From Gordionus sp. m RMFG-2023 (lineage: Eukaryota; Nematomorpha; Gordioida; Chordodea; Parachordodidae): 64,000 nucleotides of DNA. The stretch is from the NCBI RefSeq assembly GCF_954871325.1, contig NC_088779.1, forward strand, positions 28,754,869 through 28,818,868, read 5' to 3'. The notes below the pieces were generated by a model, which saw nothing but the letters and a program-made list of their open reading frames with translations, was not told the DNA's origin and searched no databases. Of the stretch, positions 63,401-64,000 are shown in pieces. The translations under genes were made by a program, and so were the position numbers. Numbering within the stretch: the stretch's first letter is position 1; every line of letters begins with the position of its first letter.

Positions 63401-63811
63401 TCATTTGTTACATTTCTCTTGAGTGTGTCCATCCTGGCCACAAATATTACATCTCACAATCATATTGCTTAATCTACATCTTATAGTTAAATGGCCATTC
63501 TTGCCACATCTCGCGCATTTCAAATCCTTTGTTAAATAACAATCACGCGACATATGGCCTGGCTGACCACAGCTATAGCAACCAATTCGTCTGAAATTCT
63601 CTGTACTTCTAGCAATGTTTATGTTTCTCTCCTTATTTTCCTCATTTAATATATTTTTTATCTTATCTAATTCCTTATTTTCTATTTTGATGTACGATGT
63701 ATTTCTACCTAAAATTAAACCTAATAAAAATGCTAAAACTATTACCGAAAATATTATTACCATTATATTTTCCAACAATAAATTCCCAAAAATAATTTGA
63801 CTTAGATACAT
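63401..63811 (-). CDS. membrane-anchored triple zinc-knuckle protein of the Gypsy fossil
   Basis: An open frame of 136 residues. An N-terminal hydrophobic segment (IMVIIFSVIVLAFLLGLILG, about residues 16-35) is followed by a charged region (ENKELDKIKNILNEENKER), likely a short coiled coil. Three CCHC knuckles then follow in a row (CYSCGQPGHMSRDC, CARCGKNGHLTIRC, CNICGQDGHTQEKC). CCHC knuckles bind RNA in nucleocapsid proteins. A membrane helix directly before them, with no room for a capsid domain, is unusual for the family. It belongs to the element at 61556-63811. Confidence 0.7.
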   Translation of the reverse strand: MYLSQIIFGNLLLENIMVIIFSVIVLAFLLGLILGRNTSYIKIENKELDKIKNILNEENKERNINIARSTENFRRIGCYSCGQPGHMSRDCYLTKDLKCARCGKNGHLTIRCRLSNMIVRCNICGQDGHTQEKCNK

Positions 63812-64000
63812 TACAAAGAATTCAAAATAATTTTAATCACAAATAACTTAATGATGCGGCCAAAATTATACAACAATGTAATTAATATTATGATTAAAAT
63901 AAAAGCATAAAACGGCATTAAAAATAAAAGAAAAGAATATACATATATATACATTTTTTTTTTTTACCTTAAATACGCTGATATATAAAAAAAATTGACT
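63812..64000. other. probable leader of the Gypsy-like fossil
   Basis: AT-rich sequence upstream of the zinc-knuckle frame on the minus strand. No LTR boundary or primer-binding site can be recognised before the window ends. Confidence 0.3.

Larger units (their letters stand above)
61556..63811 (-). mobile_element. Ty3/Gypsy-like element, 5' portion (fossil), with unusual gag-region protein
   Basis: Minus-strand order. First a protein with a membrane-like helix and three CCHC zinc knuckles (63401-63811). Then an Asn-rich tract made of repeated short units (62930-63400), protease (LLDTGAEISLIS near 62860-62890) and a linker frame (62183-62785) with three tandem repeats of about 37 residues. 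Last is the start of reverse transcriptase (61556-62014, RISIDYR, IDFSNAYLQI, RLPFGLK). The zinc-knuckle, protease, RT order fits Gypsy. The rest of pol is missing on the left, and any 5' LTR would lie beyond the window. It is a broken copy with a handful of interruptions. Confidence 0.78.

Overview
The window looks like nuclear DNA of a small, transposon-rich invertebrate animal with a very AT-rich genome. Host genes are split by GT-AG introns, several of them only about 40 nt long. The recognisable genes (a sorting nexin, a 3'(2'),5'-bisphosphate nucleotidase, GT31 galactosyltransferases) are ordinary animal housekeeping and Golgi genes. I cannot name the species. There are no bacterial operons, CRISPR arrays or rRNA genes. 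All family names come from reading motifs by eye; no search was run.

Layout. 1-1511 is the end of a hAT transposon with a second hAT-type element nested in it. 1547-3249 holds exons of an SNX4-like gene (minus). 3540-4206 is a LINE tail. 4700-6655 is gene-poor with two F-box-like scraps. 6912-11087 is a multi-exon single-pass membrane protein gene of unknown family (minus), with a hAT MITE and a long CTTT microsatellite in one intron. 11667-14579 is a hAT transposon with perfect 8-bp target duplications. 14785-15420 carries two MITE-like palindromes. 17607-27268 is a BPNT1-like gene (minus) whose last intron has grown to 8.3 kb by taking in a hAT fragment, a 1.15-kb foldback and two head-to-head Mutator-like copies. 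29199-30428 is a three-exon gene for a predicted secreted protein (minus). 33779-34081 is a tRNA-derived SINE with a 12-bp target duplication. 39047-41620 has two tail-to-tail hAT copies, one split by a LINE tail.

41620-56870 is a galactosyltransferase neighbourhood: a 3' relic, an intact gene (43602-44780) and a broken copy (55120-56250). The two large copies are nearly identical in their 5' halves and clearly diverged in their 3' halves. A recent Ty3/Gypsy element (46189-52280), a hAT scrap and a LINE 3' portion lie between them. 59414-60350 is a hAT deletion derivative. 60494-61260 and 61556-63811 are two further Gypsy fossils, the second with an unusual membrane-anchored zinc-knuckle protein and tandem peptide repeats.

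How it fits together. The host genes identified between 1.5 and 30.5 kb lie on the minus strand and keep phase-consistent splice sites, so they look functional. Almost all remaining structure is mobile DNA that landed in introns and between genes. Several insertions can be ordered because one element lies inside another with target-site duplications intact.
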